A stretch of 64,000 nt of DNA from Wansuia hejianensis (GTDB lineage: Bacteria > Bacillota > Clostridia > Lachnospirales > Lachnospiraceae), in assembly GCF_014337215.1 (NCBI RefSeq), contig NZ_CP060635.1, forward strand, positions 1,315,501-1,379,500, in the 5' to 3' direction. Position 1 is the first letter of the stretch; each line of letters starts with the position of its first letter. The position numbers were made by a program, and so were the translations under genes. The notes beneath the pieces were generated by a model. The model did not search any database and had not been told where the DNA came from. It was given only the letters and a program-made list of their open reading frames with translations. Positions 16,846 to 25,102 of the stretch are shown here, piece by piece.

Positions 16846-18204
16846 TTATTCGTCGGCCAGTGCCGCTTTTATCATCAATGCACATTCAATCCGCTTGCGT
16901 TGCATGGCACATCCGATTTCATAAATATCATTGATCTTTCCCGTGAAATTCCAGGAATTGGCGGCGCATCCGCCGCTGCAGTAAAATCTGGCAAAGCACT
17001 TGGAACATTCCTCTTTGGAATAAACATTGCACTGTTTAAACTCATTGCAGATGTCTGTCCGCCTGATGCCCTGTTCCACATTCCCCAGGCAGAATTGTTC
17101 TTCCCCCACAAACTGATGGCAGGGATAGAAATCTCCCCATGGGGTAACCGCCAGATATTCAGTTCCTGATCCGCAGCCTGAAAGCCTCTTATACACGCAG
17201 GGACCGCCGGTCAGATCTATCATGAAATGGAAAAAGTTGAAGCCTCTCCCCTCTCTCTGCCTCCGGATCATTTCTCTGGCCAGGATATCGTATTGCTCCA
17301 TGATGACGGGCAGATCTTCTCTGCGGATCGCATAATCAGCAGAGGCCGGCGCCACCACCGGTTCCACGGAGATCTGCTTAAATCCTAGATCGGCCAGATG
17401 CAGCACATCGGCGGCAAAGTCCAGATTGTAACGGGTAAAGGTGCCTCTCACATAATATTTGTCCTGATGACGGCTCTCAGCAAACTTCTGGAATTTGGGA
17501 ACGATCAGGCTGTAGCTGCCGGCCCCTTTCCGGAACGGACGCATCCGGTCGTGGACCTCCTGCCGCCCGTCAATGCTCAGAACCACGTTGCCCATCTCCC
17601 GGTTGCAGAATTCCATCACCTCGTCATTCAGAAGGACTCCGTTTGTAGTAAGGGTGAAACGGAAATTCTTGTCATGCTTCTTCTCCTGTTCGCGCCCGTA
17701 AGCCACCAGCTCTTTAACCACCTGCCAATTCATCAGCGGCTCACCGCCAAAGAAATCCACTTCCAGATTCCTGCGGCTTCCCGAATTCGCAATCAGAAAA
17801 TCCAGAGCCTTTTTGCCCACCTCCAGGGACATCAGGGCTCTTCTGCCATGATATTCGCCTTCCTCCGCAAAACAATACCTGCATGCCAGATTGCAGTCAT
17901 GGGCGATATGCAGGCACAAAGCCTTAACCACGGCAGGTCTGTCCTTAAAATGGTCAATCGCATTCCGGTAAACATCTTCGGTAAACAGCATGCCCTCATC
18001 CGTCAGCTCCCGTACCTCAGCGCATGCTTCCCCAATCTCCTCAGGCGCATATTTTCCCTTCAGGGCTTCTGAAATATCTTCCGGCGAAATCTGCCGGTCC
18101 ATCAGCTCCAGCATGTCATACACGACGTCATCCACCACATGGACGGAGCCGCTGTTCACATCAAGAACCATGTTAAAACCGTTATTTTTATATTGGTGTA
18201 TCAC
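16846..18204 (-). CDS. scfB: SCIFF peptide radical SAM maturase
   Basis: A 452-residue radical SAM/SPASM enzyme. The cluster motif is at Cys104, Cys108 and Cys111 (DCNLACRYCF). The N-terminal about 90 residues (VLDVNSGSVHVVDDVVYDML) form the peptide-recognition part, and the C-terminal SPASM region carries auxiliary-cluster cysteines (CGSGTEYLAVTPWGDFYPC, then ECSKCFARFYCSGGCAAN). The characterised homologue CteB forms Cys-to-Thr thioether bonds in SCIFF. The start is taken as GTG with AGAGG 7 bases upstream, because family members begin at this IHQYK segment; a TTG 13 codons earlier lacks support. It follows scfA and precedes secDF. Confidence 0.94.
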   Translation of the reverse strand: MIHQYKNNGFNMVLDVNSGSVHVVDDVVYDMLELMDRQISPEDISEALKGKYAPEEIGEACAEVRELTDEGMLFTEDVYRNAIDHFKDRPAVVKALCLHIAHDCNLACRYCFAEEGEYHGRRALMSLEVGKKALDFLIANSGSRRNLEVDFFGGEPLMNWQVVKELVAYGREQEKKHDKNFRFTLTTNGVLLNDEVMEFCNREMGNVVLSIDGRQEVHDRMRPFRKGAGSYSLIVPKFQKFAESRHQDKYYVRGTFTRYNLDFAADVLHLADLGFKQISVEPVVAPASADYAIRREDLPVIMEQYDILAREMIRRQREGRGFNFFHFMIDLTGGPCVYKRLSGCGSGTEYLAVTPWGDFYPCHQFVGEEQFCLGNVEQGIRRTDICNEFKQCNVYSKEECSKCFARFYCSGGCAANSWNFTGKINDIYEIGCAMQRKRIECALMIKAALADE

Positions 18205-18249
18205 GGGTAAACCTCTTTTCTCAAGTGTTGTCCTGTGGTTCAAGAAAAT

Positions 18250-18287
18250 GGTGTTCCTGATTCCGGTTACCCGGCATCAGGAACACC
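18250..18287 (-). terminator. Attenuator-like hairpin between scfA and scfB
   Basis: A perfect 12-bp inverted repeat (GGTGTTCCTGAT/ATCAGGAACACC) with an inner CCGG/CCGG stem lies between the peptide and maturase genes. On the minus strand it is followed by ATTTTCTT. Partial termination here would give far more precursor than maturase transcript. Confidence 0.7.
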
Positions 18288-18313
18288 TCATAGAAAATCT
18301 GTCTCAGCTCTTC

Positions 18314-18457
18314 TTATTTTGTATGCTCGCAGCTCTGGTTGCCTACGGTACAGGATGTCTTGCAGGCAGACTGGCAGGATGTCTGGCATTCGCCGCATCC
18401 ACCTTTTTTAACTGTATTCTGAAGATTCTTCGTATTCAATGTCTTGATATGTTTCAT
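18314..18457 (-). CDS. scfA: SCIFF ribosomal peptide precursor (six cysteines in forty-five)
   Basis: A 47-residue peptide, MKHIKTLNTKNLQNTVKK leader followed by a Cys-rich core of six cysteines (GGCGECQTSCQ, SACKTSC, then QSC) and a short charged end. This is the SCIFF family, nearly universal in Clostridia, matured by the adjacent radical SAM enzyme to contain thioether cross-links; its function is still unknown. AGGAGG 8 bases ahead fixes the ATG. Thr residues that can act as cross-link acceptors lie within the core. The transcript has an unusually long repeat-containing leader of about 285 bases. Confidence 0.95.
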   Translation of the reverse strand: MKHIKTLNTKNLQNTVKKGGCGECQTSCQSACKTSCTVGNQSCEHTK

Positions 18458-18506
18458 AGTCCCTTCCTCCTTTCTCAGCTGGTATTTGCAATGGCTTGGG
18501 AGGCGT

Positions 18507-18655
18507 GGCCTCTCTGCCGGCCGCAGCGCCGCCCGCAAAACCTCAGGTTTACGGGCTCACGGGCTTCGCCTTTCATTAAATTTGACGCTTGGCCTCTCTG
18601 CCAGCCGCAGTACCGCCCGCAAAACCTGAGGTTTTACGGGCTCACGGGCTTCGCC
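18507..18655. repeat. Two-copy direct repeat, 64-65 bp, in the scfA leader
   Basis: Copies at 18507-18570 and 18591-18655 (period 84 bp) differ at only a handful of positions. Each begins GGCCTCTCTGCC, contains a hairpin built on AAACCT/AGGTTT flanked by CCCG/CGGG, and ends CACGGGCTTCGCC. The stems are kept in both copies despite base changes. This looks like a dispersed palindromic (REP-like) element lying in the 5' leader of scfA. Confidence 0.75.
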
Positions 18656-18659
18656 CTAT

Positions 18660-18724
18660 AAAATAAGCCAAATTTAAATTGCCTTATGTGCGAGCACAAC
18701 GTCAATTTAAATTCGTCTTATTTT
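18660..18724. repeat. Long nested inverted repeat upstream of scfA
   Basis: AAAATAAG (18660-18667) pairs with CTTATTTT (18717-18724); inside, AATTTAAATTG (18671-18681) pairs with CAATTTAAATT (18703-18713); inside that, GTGC and GCAC flank GA. The structure spans 65 bp and would form a strong hairpin at the start of the scfA transcript. Confidence 0.7.
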
Positions 18725-18748
18725 GCACTGCTCATTGCTTTCGTGGAC

Positions 18749-18754
18749 ATTATA
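18749..18754 (-). promoter_or_regulatory. Probable scfA promoter (-10)
   Basis: TATAAT preceded by TG with one base between (extended -10) and by TTTAAA 17 bp upstream on the minus strand. Transcription would start near 18741 and run through the inverted repeat and both direct repeats before scfA. Confidence 0.5.
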
Positions 18755-18804
18755 CCATACGCCCCTTCATTTTTAAAGTGTTTTTTTCTGTGGATGGTTT
18801 TTTC

Positions 18805-19179
18805 TCAGGATAGCATTCCGCCTACCATTCCGCCGGCTGCGCATAAGAGGAATGTGGAGATCATACGGCCGAAGCCTCCGAAATTTCCGGGGCTGGCGAT
18901 TCCTGAAAGGATGATCAGCAGGACGAAATAGACTACGCCCAGGATCAGCCCCCATAGAAATTTGTTTTTCCGCACTCCTTTTCCCAGCAGGAATCCGCCC
19001 AGGAAACAGGATATCAGGTAGGTCGCCATAATTCCTATGGCCACTATCCCCTCTGACAGATTCAGCTTTAAAAGGAGCAGGGCCAGTATCAGGAGCAGCA
19101 CTGCAGTGACCCCGTAAGCTGCCAGCAGCGCTTTCACTACCGACAGTATCTTCCGTCTGGATAATTTTGTCTGTTCCAT
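18805..19179 (-). CDS. Small four-helix membrane protein, TIGR04086-like
   Basis: A 124-residue protein with a short basic N-terminus (TKLSRRKILSVVK) and four hydrophobic helices ending in glycine-rich GGFGRMISTFLLCAAGGMVGGML. Size, helix count and position beside SCIFF match the TIGR04086 membrane family, which I recall as a SCIFF/yajC neighbour in Clostridia; the family match is by recall and pattern, not by search. Function unknown. The start codon is fixed by GGGAGGG, which itself forms the 3' arm of a hairpin. Confidence 0.8.
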   Translation of the reverse strand: MEQTKLSRRKILSVVKALLAAYGVTAVLLLILALLLLKLNLSEGIVAIGIMATYLISCFLGGFLLGKGVRKNKFLWGLILGVVYFVLLIILSGIASPGNFGGFGRMISTFLLCAAGGMVGGMLS

Positions 19180-19184
19180 AAAAG

Positions 19185-19215
19185 AACCCTCCCATACATT
19201 ATATATGGAAGGGTT
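19185..19215 (-). promoter_or_regulatory. Hairpin sequestering a ribosome binding site
   Basis: On the minus strand AACCCTTCCAT and ATGGGAGGGTT form an 11-bp stem with one G-U pair and a 9-base loop. The GGGAGGG of the 3' arm is the ribosome binding site of the following membrane protein gene, whose ATG starts 5 bases after the hairpin. Confidence 0.6.
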
Positions 19216-19273
19216 GTACGTTTTAGACCTTGATTTTACACCAAACAGCGATACGTAATGCCTCGGGTTGTTA

Positions 19274-20632
19274 CTAGATTCTGCAGTCCTCACGGAATTT
19301 ATCCAGCTCTGCGCGATAGCCTGCGTTTCTCATTCTTCTCTTATTCTCCAGCATCAGACGATACAGAACGGCACAGGCCAAAATCGCCATGCACAGGCTG
19401 ATGATAAACGGATACATCTGCGACAGGTCTCCTGTCTTTACCGGGGCGGAAACCTGAGGCGTCAGACTGTGGCTGCCGGCATTCTGTGTCTTGCCTGAAG
19501 AACCGGAGCTGCCGGAGGAAGCGCCTGAAGAGCTGCCAGACCCCGTGGACGCGGATGGCGTGCCATTTCCCACCAGATCTGTACCCGGCAGTTTTCTCAG
19601 GTTCTGGGGCTTCACCTCATTAACAGCAGAAGGATTCACCACAGCGGGCGCGGCCAGAAGAGGATTCCCTTCTGCTGCCGACGCGGTCAGATGTTCCTCT
19701 TCCCGGTTTTCTTCCCCTGTGGCTGTATCCTGCGGCGGATCGCCGCCGTCTTTATGGTTCATGATAAACGCGCGGAAAGTGCGGAACTGCGCTTTATTTC
19801 CATCAGCCCCTTCTTCTGCAGGATCTTCCGCCGTTGAAGGCGTGGTTTTTCCTTCTCCACTGTTATCAGGGGCAGGCGTCACTGTTGGAGCTGGCGTCAC
19901 TGCATTCTTCCCGTCGTCCGGCGTCTCAGACGGACTTGGGCTCACTGTCGGGGACGGCGCCTCAGTAGGCGTCACAGTTACAGTGGGCGTTGGCGTCACA
20001 GTAGGCGTCGGAGATGCTGTGGGCGACGGTATCACGGTTGGCGTCACTCCAGGCGTCGGAGATGCTGTGGGCGATGGTGTCACGGTTGGCGTCACTGTCA
20101 CTGTAGGTTCCGGTGTTGCCGTTGGTGCCGCTGTCACTGTAGGCTCCGGCGTTGCCGTTGGCGACGGCGATACGGATGGCTCCGGCGACTGACTGGGTGC
20201 CGGCGTCGGAGATGGCTGCGCTCCTGAATCTGTCGCCTCGTTATATTTTTTATATTCTTCTGCGGTCATGGCTGTCAGTTTTTCCGCTTCAAATTCTTTT
20301 TTCTGTTCAGATGTCAACTCCGTCTTACCACAGAGGACCACTATTTTTTTCACTGTCTGATTTTCTTTGTTTTCTTTATCTTCTTCTTTTTCTGCTTCTA
20401 TTTTATCAAAATATTTCTGTACCGCCTGCACGGTCTTCAGCGGCTTCCCGGCGGTAAGGCCGTCATTGGAGTCATCACCCTTGCGTGTATCCAGATAAAT
20501 CACCGCTTCCTTGCTGTCTGGCTTTTCCTCCTCGTCTGCACCGGCCGATACGGTCAAAACCCCTCCGGCTGCCAGCAGGACTGCCAGGAATAAGCTTAAC
20601 AATTTCACAACATTTTTCTTCTGTGCCCTCAT
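19274..20632 (-). CDS. Thr/Pro-rich cell-surface protein with C-terminal membrane anchor
   Basis: A 452-residue protein. Residues 1-31 form a signal peptide (basic MRAQKKN, hydrophobic core, cut near VSAGA). A region near 42-110 contains YLDTRKGDDSNDGLTAGKPLKTVQ, a segment found at the start of right-handed beta-helix surface proteins. Residues about 140-260 are Thr/Pro/Ser repeats (PTVTPSPTASPTP type). A Ser/Gly linker, the sorting-like motif PVKTGD, a membrane helix (YPFIISLCMAILACAVLYRLML) and an unusually long basic tail of about 25 residues follow. It is probably envelope-anchored with a flexible stalk. No catalytic domain is recognisable. Confidence 0.8.
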   Translation of the reverse strand: MRAQKKNVVKLLSLFLAVLLAAGGVLTVSAGADEEEKPDSKEAVIYLDTRKGDDSNDGLTAGKPLKTVQAVQKYFDKIEAEKEEDKENKENQTVKKIVVLCGKTELTSEQKKEFEAEKLTAMTAEEYKKYNEATDSGAQPSPTPAPSQSPEPSVSPSPTATPEPTVTAAPTATPEPTVTVTPTVTPSPTASPTPGVTPTVIPSPTASPTPTVTPTPTVTVTPTEAPSPTVSPSPSETPDDGKNAVTPAPTVTPAPDNSGEGKTTPSTAEDPAEEGADGNKAQFRTFRAFIMNHKDGGDPPQDTATGEENREEEHLTASAAEGNPLLAAPAVVNPSAVNEVKPQNLRKLPGTDLVGNGTPSASTGSGSSSGASSGSSGSSGKTQNAGSHSLTPQVSAPVKTGDLSQMYPFIISLCMAILACAVLYRLMLENKRRMRNAGYRAELDKFREDCRI

Positions 20633-20752
20633 GAAATAACCCTCGCTTTTGTCTCATACTTCGTTCGCTAAATGTATACTCATTGACATAATTCACTGTC
20701 ATTTACACCGTTTTTTATGTTCAGGCCTCATTATACCACAAAAATCTCCATT

Positions 20753-20780
20753 AAAAAAGCCCCAAAAATGAGGCTTTTTT
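20753..20780 (-). terminator. Bidirectional rho-independent terminator
   Basis: AAAAAAGCC and GGCTTTTTT flank a short loop, giving T-tracts on both strands. It serves the PanE-like/PAP2/Ogg transcript arriving on the minus strand. Confidence 0.8.
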
Positions 20781-20905
20781 CCATTATCACTGTCCAACCA
20801 CAGGAAGTTGTGGTCTTTCTGCGGGCGCTATACATAATATGCTATTTTTCACCCATAAAAGGATTTAATTTTTTTGTAACTTTCTTAAAAATTGAGTAAC
20901 TTTTT

Positions 20906-21829
20906 TTACAATCCTCTTTCCCTGGCCCATCGGCTGACCATCCGGTATCCGGGACATACCAGCCCATATTTTCCGGCCAGTTCCACAACATTATGTATCA
21001 ACCCTTCTGCTTCTGAAGGCCGGCCGGCAGCCACATCTCTCTGCATGGATGTATCCGCATCTTTTTCCAGTCCCTTCAGTATCTCCAGATTCACTTCCGT
21101 CAGATCCTGTTCAAAGGTAATTCCCATGGCCTGCCCGATCGCCTCAATCTCCCGGATCAGAGTGATGACCAGGTCCTGTTTCTCTCCGGGAACTGTAAAA
21201 TCTCCCGCTGTCGCGCCGTAATACAGCCCGGCAGCCCCCACCGGAGAAACGTAGCTGAATTTCTGAAGGGCGTCCCTGCGGATCTGCGGGGTAAAATGCC
21301 CCTCTATCCCTGCTGCCTTCAGATCCCGCTCCACCTGCAGGAGATTCTCCTCCTCCCGCTTCGGCTGTCCGGGGCGGTAACCGAAAAACACCCGGAAGAT
21401 TGGTGAAGGCTGAACAATCACACCCGGTTTCTCAATCTTTCCGTAGATATAAATACATCCGTCCAGAACAGGGATCTCCGGCAGCTGCTCCTGCAAGCTG
21501 CCCCCGGTCCCGAATACATTTAAAACGGGAATGACTGCCGTATGGCTGTTGCAAACACGTTTTAAAAAGGGGACACACTCTCCGAGGGAATAATATTTTA
21601 CACATACAAAGACCACATCCGGACTGTCAGAATATTCTTCCATGGTATACGCGCTTACTGGAGACAGCCGAAAATCACCGGCTCCCGCCGTATGGGCCTC
21701 CAGCCCTTTTTCTCTCAACGCTTCCAGATGCTTTCCTCTGGCAATCCACGTGACATCCTGCCCGGCTTTTCTTAGATATGCTCCCAGGCAGCCGCCGGTT
21801 CCGCCTGCCCCTATGATCAGATATTTCAC
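20906..21829 (-). CDS. Ketopantoate reductase family protein (PanE/ApbA)
   Basis: A 307-residue NADP-dependent dehydrogenase. The N-terminal Rossmann motif GAGGTGGCLGAYL, a middle segment with the catalytic-type Lys in RRDALQKFSYVSP, and a helical C-terminus with the GRPSEAEGLIHNVVELA motif match the 2-dehydropantoate 2-reductase family. True PanE makes pantoate for coenzyme A, but the family contains many relatives acting on other 2-oxo acids, and no panB/panC is adjacent. Its start overlaps the PAP2 stop as ATGA. A terminator follows. Confidence 0.85.
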   Translation of the reverse strand: MKYLIIGAGGTGGCLGAYLRKAGQDVTWIARGKHLEALREKGLEAHTAGAGDFRLSPVSAYTMEEYSDSPDVVFVCVKYYSLGECVPFLKRVCNSHTAVIPVLNVFGTGGSLQEQLPEIPVLDGCIYIYGKIEKPGVIVQPSPIFRVFFGYRPGQPKREEENLLQVERDLKAAGIEGHFTPQIRRDALQKFSYVSPVGAAGLYYGATAGDFTVPGEKQDLVITLIREIEAIGQAMGITFEQDLTEVNLEILKGLEKDADTSMQRDVAAGRPSEAEGLIHNVVELAGKYGLVCPGYRMVSRWARERGL

Positions 21830-22392
21830 AGGCTTTCTTCCCCTTTCTTTTTTCTCTGAACCTTCTCAACGTACCGGATCAGCCAGACGGCGAGAACAGC
21901 CGACAGTATACCGAAAAGTATACCCGCGAGTACATCTGTTGGATAATGGACACCCACATACAGCCTCGAAAATGCGATAATTCCAGCCAGTATAACAAGC
22001 CCGGCAGCGGCCTTTTTCCAAGGCAGATACATCAGCAGGGCGACTGACGACGCAAAAGAGGCCGAAGCATGGCCGGACGGAAAAGAGGCGTCCATCTGCC
22101 TTTCCACCAGGCACCTGAGACCTTCTACCACTTCATAGGGTCTCGTCCGGTTCACTACATTTTTTACAATCAGATTTACCATTATAAATGAAATTATTAA
22201 AGCAACCGCGCTGGCAATACCCGCCTTTCTCGTCCTTCTGAATAACAGCAGCAGAATTGTCAGAAGAATCCAAAAAATCCCAGAATTGCCCAGTGAAGTA
22301 ATTGCTTTCACTACCGGGGTCAGAACCGGGTTTCGCAGATGGTCCTGAATCCACAGCAGTATATTTCCATCCATTTGTATCAATGCTTCCAC
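21826..22392 (-). CDS. PAP2-superfamily membrane phosphatase
   Basis: A 188-residue protein with five or six helices and the three-part lipid phosphatase signature: KNVVNRTRP, FPSGHAS and SRLYVGVHYPTDV. Such enzymes dephosphorylate undecaprenyl pyrophosphate or phosphatidic acid/phosphatidylglycerol phosphate at the membrane; a BcrC-like role is likely but not proven. Translation seems to begin at GTG after AAGGA. The tail is strongly basic (RKKKGEE). It sits 49 bp after the ogg gene and is coupled to the PanE-like gene. Confidence 0.92.
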   Translation of the reverse strand: MEALIQMDGNILLWIQDHLRNPVLTPVVKAITSLGNSGIFWILLTILLLLFRRTRKAGIASAVALIISFIMVNLIVKNVVNRTRPYEVVEGLRCLVERQMDASFPSGHASASFASSVALLMYLPWKKAAAGLVILAGIIAFSRLYVGVHYPTDVLAGILFGILSAVLAVWLIRYVEKVQRKKKGEESL

Positions 22393-22441
22393 TTTATTTT
22401 CCTTTCTTGCTTATATTCCTGAGGCCAGCGTGTTCACAGGG

Positions 22442-23293
22442 CTACGAAATGTCCCTGGCTGCGCCGCCTTTCTCCCCAAACAGATCAAAGTAGAACAGAT
22501 ACTGCTGGAAAACACCTTCATAGCCCTGATACCTATCAAAAGGGAATCCCTCTGGATAATGCAGCGCCAGTATCTGCCGGATGTGTGTATCCACCGGAAA
22601 CGCCTGCAGCATATGCAGCCCGAACAGGCAGATGCAGTCGGCTACTTTGCTTCCCACCCCGCAGCAGCGCAATAATTCCTGTTTAGCCGCCGGATATTCC
22701 AGCCCGGCGATCTCTTCCAGTATTACGTCACCCTTCAGTATCTGTTCTGCCGTCTCTTTCACGTACCGTGCGCGGTAGCCCAGGTTGCACTCCCGCAGCT
22801 CCTCCAGCCCTGCAGCTGCCAGCCGTTCCGGCCCCGGAAACGTATCATAAAACCTTCTGTCTCCCTGGCTGCTCTCCGGACATCTTCTCCGTTCCCCGTA
22901 TTTTTCACAGAGAAGCCCGATGATCCTGCGGATTCTCTTAATATGGTTTTGCTGGGAAATGATAAATGTAATAACCATCTCCCACAGATCCTGCCTCAGT
23001 ATCCTGATCCCTTTCCCGAATTCAGCGGCGCGCGCCAGATAGCTGTCCCCGCTGTCAATCTTCTTCCGAATGGACTGGTAATCCGTATCCAGATCAAAAT
23101 AATCCTTCCAGATACTTTCAAACGTTTCTTCTTCACAGCGGAACAGCAGCCCCTTTTTATTCTGCTCGATTTCCAGATAATGATCCCCCGCCACCATGGA
23201 AAACCTGCCCCCACCCATGTTTTCCATACGGAAGCACTGTCCCGAATCACAAATCTGCCCAATATCTATATCATCTCTACGGAGCAGTACCAT
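22442..23293 (-). CDS. ogg: 8-oxoguanine DNA glycosylase/AP lyase (Ogg1-like)
   Basis: A 283-residue HhH-GPD enzyme. The helix-hairpin-helix segment LLRCCGVGSKVADCICLFG carries the catalytic Lys of GSK, and the Asp is in FPVDTHI. The N-terminal GQCFRMENMGGGRFSMVAGDHYLEIEQ region is the TBP-like OGG_N domain, which separates it from AlkA or MutY. It removes oxidised guanine from DNA. Length is slightly short of the clostridial norm at the C-terminus. It heads a three-gene unit with the PAP2 and PanE-like genes. Confidence 0.9.
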   Translation of the reverse strand: MVLLRRDDIDIGQICDSGQCFRMENMGGGRFSMVAGDHYLEIEQNKKGLLFRCEEETFESIWKDYFDLDTDYQSIRKKIDSGDSYLARAAEFGKGIRILRQDLWEMVITFIISQQNHIKRIRRIIGLLCEKYGERRRCPESSQGDRRFYDTFPGPERLAAAGLEELRECNLGYRARYVKETAEQILKGDVILEEIAGLEYPAAKQELLRCCGVGSKVADCICLFGLHMLQAFPVDTHIRQILALHYPEGFPFDRYQGYEGVFQQYLFYFDLFGEKGGAARDIS

Positions 23294-23391
23294 GTCAGCT
23301 TCTTCCTCTCTCGTGTCTTATCATATGTAATAGCAATATATTAATATAATTCTTTCTAAAAAGCAATCTGCTGCCGTCTGGATTGAGCAGG

Positions 23392-23418
23392 AAAAAAGGC
23401 TGCCCTGAAGCAGCCCTT
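23392..23418 (-). terminator. Rho-independent terminator
   Basis: GGCTGC/GCAGCC arms extended by AAA/TTT, followed on the minus strand by TTTTTT. It ends the transcript of the small membrane protein gene just upstream. Confidence 0.8.
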
Positions 23419-23433
23419 TCAAATAGCCTGTCC

Positions 23434-23811
23434 TTATTCAGATTTTACTGCGCCTGCCACATACAGCACCGGTAAAATGAGGCTGAGCAAATTCATAACC
23501 TGAAATCCGTCGACAACCGTATTCACGATCAGCGATATAAACGCCACAATCACCACAGCCATTCCGATCCCCATCAAAACACCGCGCGACTTCCATGCAA
23601 GGCCCATGATTCCGGCCGCCAGCTCCAGCGCGGAAGCCAGCAATGAAAAGATATACACTCCCAGCGGCAGGCTGGCCCCGCCCATTGCCAGGGCCCATTG
23701 GTTCAGTACATTCATGCCTGCCAGCGCTATCCCGTTCATGAGCACAGCCATAGCTCCGAACACGATCAGCAGAACAGACGTTATCTTAAGCAACGTGCTT
23801 TTTCCGGTCAT
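23434..23811 (-). CDS. Small four-helix membrane protein, function unknown
   Basis: A 125-residue protein with four hydrophobic helices (ITSVLLIVFGAMAVLMNGIAL; GVYIFSLLASALELAAGIMGL; VLMGIGMAVVIVAFISLIV; VMNLLSLILPVLYVAGA). GGGAGG 7 bases ahead of the ATG fixes the start. The pattern is like DoxX/YphA-type small membrane proteins, but I do not recognise a family with confidence. It is a single-gene transcript between galE and a terminator. Confidence 0.75.
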   Translation of the reverse strand: MTGKSTLLKITSVLLIVFGAMAVLMNGIALAGMNVLNQWALAMGGASLPLGVYIFSLLASALELAAGIMGLAWKSRGVLMGIGMAVVIVAFISLIVNTVVDGFQVMNLLSLILPVLYVAGAVKSE

Positions 23812-23922
23812 ACAGTATCCTCCCGTCGGCATATCCGACATGTAACCATTCTACCACAGAGCATATTGCCTTTCAATTAGAATCCCGTGTAAATCAAAGC
23901 ATTCTGCCGACCCGGGGTGACA

Positions 23923-24939
23923 TTATTCGCCGTATCCATCGGGATTCTGTGTCTGCCATCTCCAGGAATCCTCACACATTTCTTCAATCCCATACGCCGC
24001 TTCCCAGCCCAGCTCTTCTCTGGCTTTGCGGGGATCACAGTAACAAGCCGCGATATCTCCTGCCCGTCTAGGCTTAATCTCATAGGGGATCTCATGGCCG
24101 CAGGCCTTTTCAAAGGCATGAACCACATCCAGCACGCTGTACCCTTTTCCCGTCCCCAGGTTATATATGCTGACTCCTTCTCTGGCAGCCAGCTTCTGAA
24201 CGGCTTTTACATGACCTCTGGCCAGGTCCACCACATGTATGTAATCCCGGACGCCTGTGCCGTCAGGCGTGTCATAATCATTGCCGAACACACCGAGACA
24301 TTTCAGCTTACCGATGGCGACCTGCGCCACATAAGGCAGCAGGTTATTGGGAATCCCCTTGGGATCTTCACCGATCAAACCGCTCTTATGCGCCCCAATC
24401 GGGTTGAAATAACGAAGAAGGATCACGTTCCATTCCGGATCAGCCGTCTGGATATCCGTCAGCACCTGTTCCAGCATCCATTTCGTCCACCCGTAAGGGT
24501 TCGTGCATGTCCCTTTGGGACAATTCTCAGTAATCGGTATCTCGGCAGGGTCCCCGTATACGGTTGCGGAAGAGCTGAAAATGATATTTTTTACTCCGTG
24601 TTTTCTCATCACGTCACAGAGAGTCAGAGTCCCGACCAGATTATTCTGGTAATATTCCACCGGCTTTGCCACAGATTCGCCCACTGCCTTGTATCCCGCA
24701 AAATGTATGACCGCATCCACCGCTTCCCGCTCAAAAATCTGTTCCATCGCTGTACGGCTGCAGATATCTTCCTTATAAAAAGTCACCTTTTTTCCGGTGA
24801 TCCGCTCCACACGTTCGACGGCTTTTTCGCTGGCATTGTACAGATTATCGACAATCGTCACATCATAGCCTTCCTTCAGCAGTTCCACACATGTATGGCT
24901 GCCTATATATCCGGCGCCTCCTGTCACTAAGATTCTCAT
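23923..24939 (-). CDS. galE: UDP-glucose 4-epimerase
   Basis: A 338-residue extended short-chain dehydrogenase. TGGAGYIGSHTC binds NAD, SSSATVYG supplies the catalytic Ser/Thr and NPYGWTKWM the Tyr and Lys pair. RYFNPIGAHKSGLIGEDP and the DYIHVVDLARGH motif are characteristic of GalE. It interconverts UDP-glucose and UDP-galactose for galactose use and polysaccharide precursors. GGAGG precedes the ATG. It stands alone, 168 bp after aroE. Confidence 0.96.
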   Translation of the reverse strand: MRILVTGGAGYIGSHTCVELLKEGYDVTIVDNLYNASEKAVERVERITGKKVTFYKEDICSRTAMEQIFEREAVDAVIHFAGYKAVGESVAKPVEYYQNNLVGTLTLCDVMRKHGVKNIIFSSSATVYGDPAEIPITENCPKGTCTNPYGWTKWMLEQVLTDIQTADPEWNVILLRYFNPIGAHKSGLIGEDPKGIPNNLLPYVAQVAIGKLKCLGVFGNDYDTPDGTGVRDYIHVVDLARGHVKAVQKLAAREGVSIYNLGTGKGYSVLDVVHAFEKACGHEIPYEIKPRRAGDIAACYCDPRKAREELGWEAAYGIEEMCEDSWRWQTQNPDGYGE

Positions 24940-25102
24940 ATTCTACCTCCTTCGGTGTTCACTGTCTCTTTGTCTGAGTTTATTCTCTATCCGTGCTGCT
25001 TATTTCATTGCTGTTTATTCCCCTGCCGTCTGTTATGCCGCCGTTTCATCTATCGCTGCCAGCTCTGTGACTGATAACTTTATTCCAAATCTCTTCCTGA
25101 CC

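Noticed and set aside
18507..18655. Possible CRISPR-like repeat array
   Set aside because: Only two units of 64-65 bp with a 20-bp gap, and no cas gene in the window; better explained as a duplicated palindromic element.
19491..20192. Gly/Val-rich 233-residue frame on the plus strand
   Set aside because: It is the antisense shadow of the Thr/Pro repeats of the surface protein; no ribosome binding site or family pattern.
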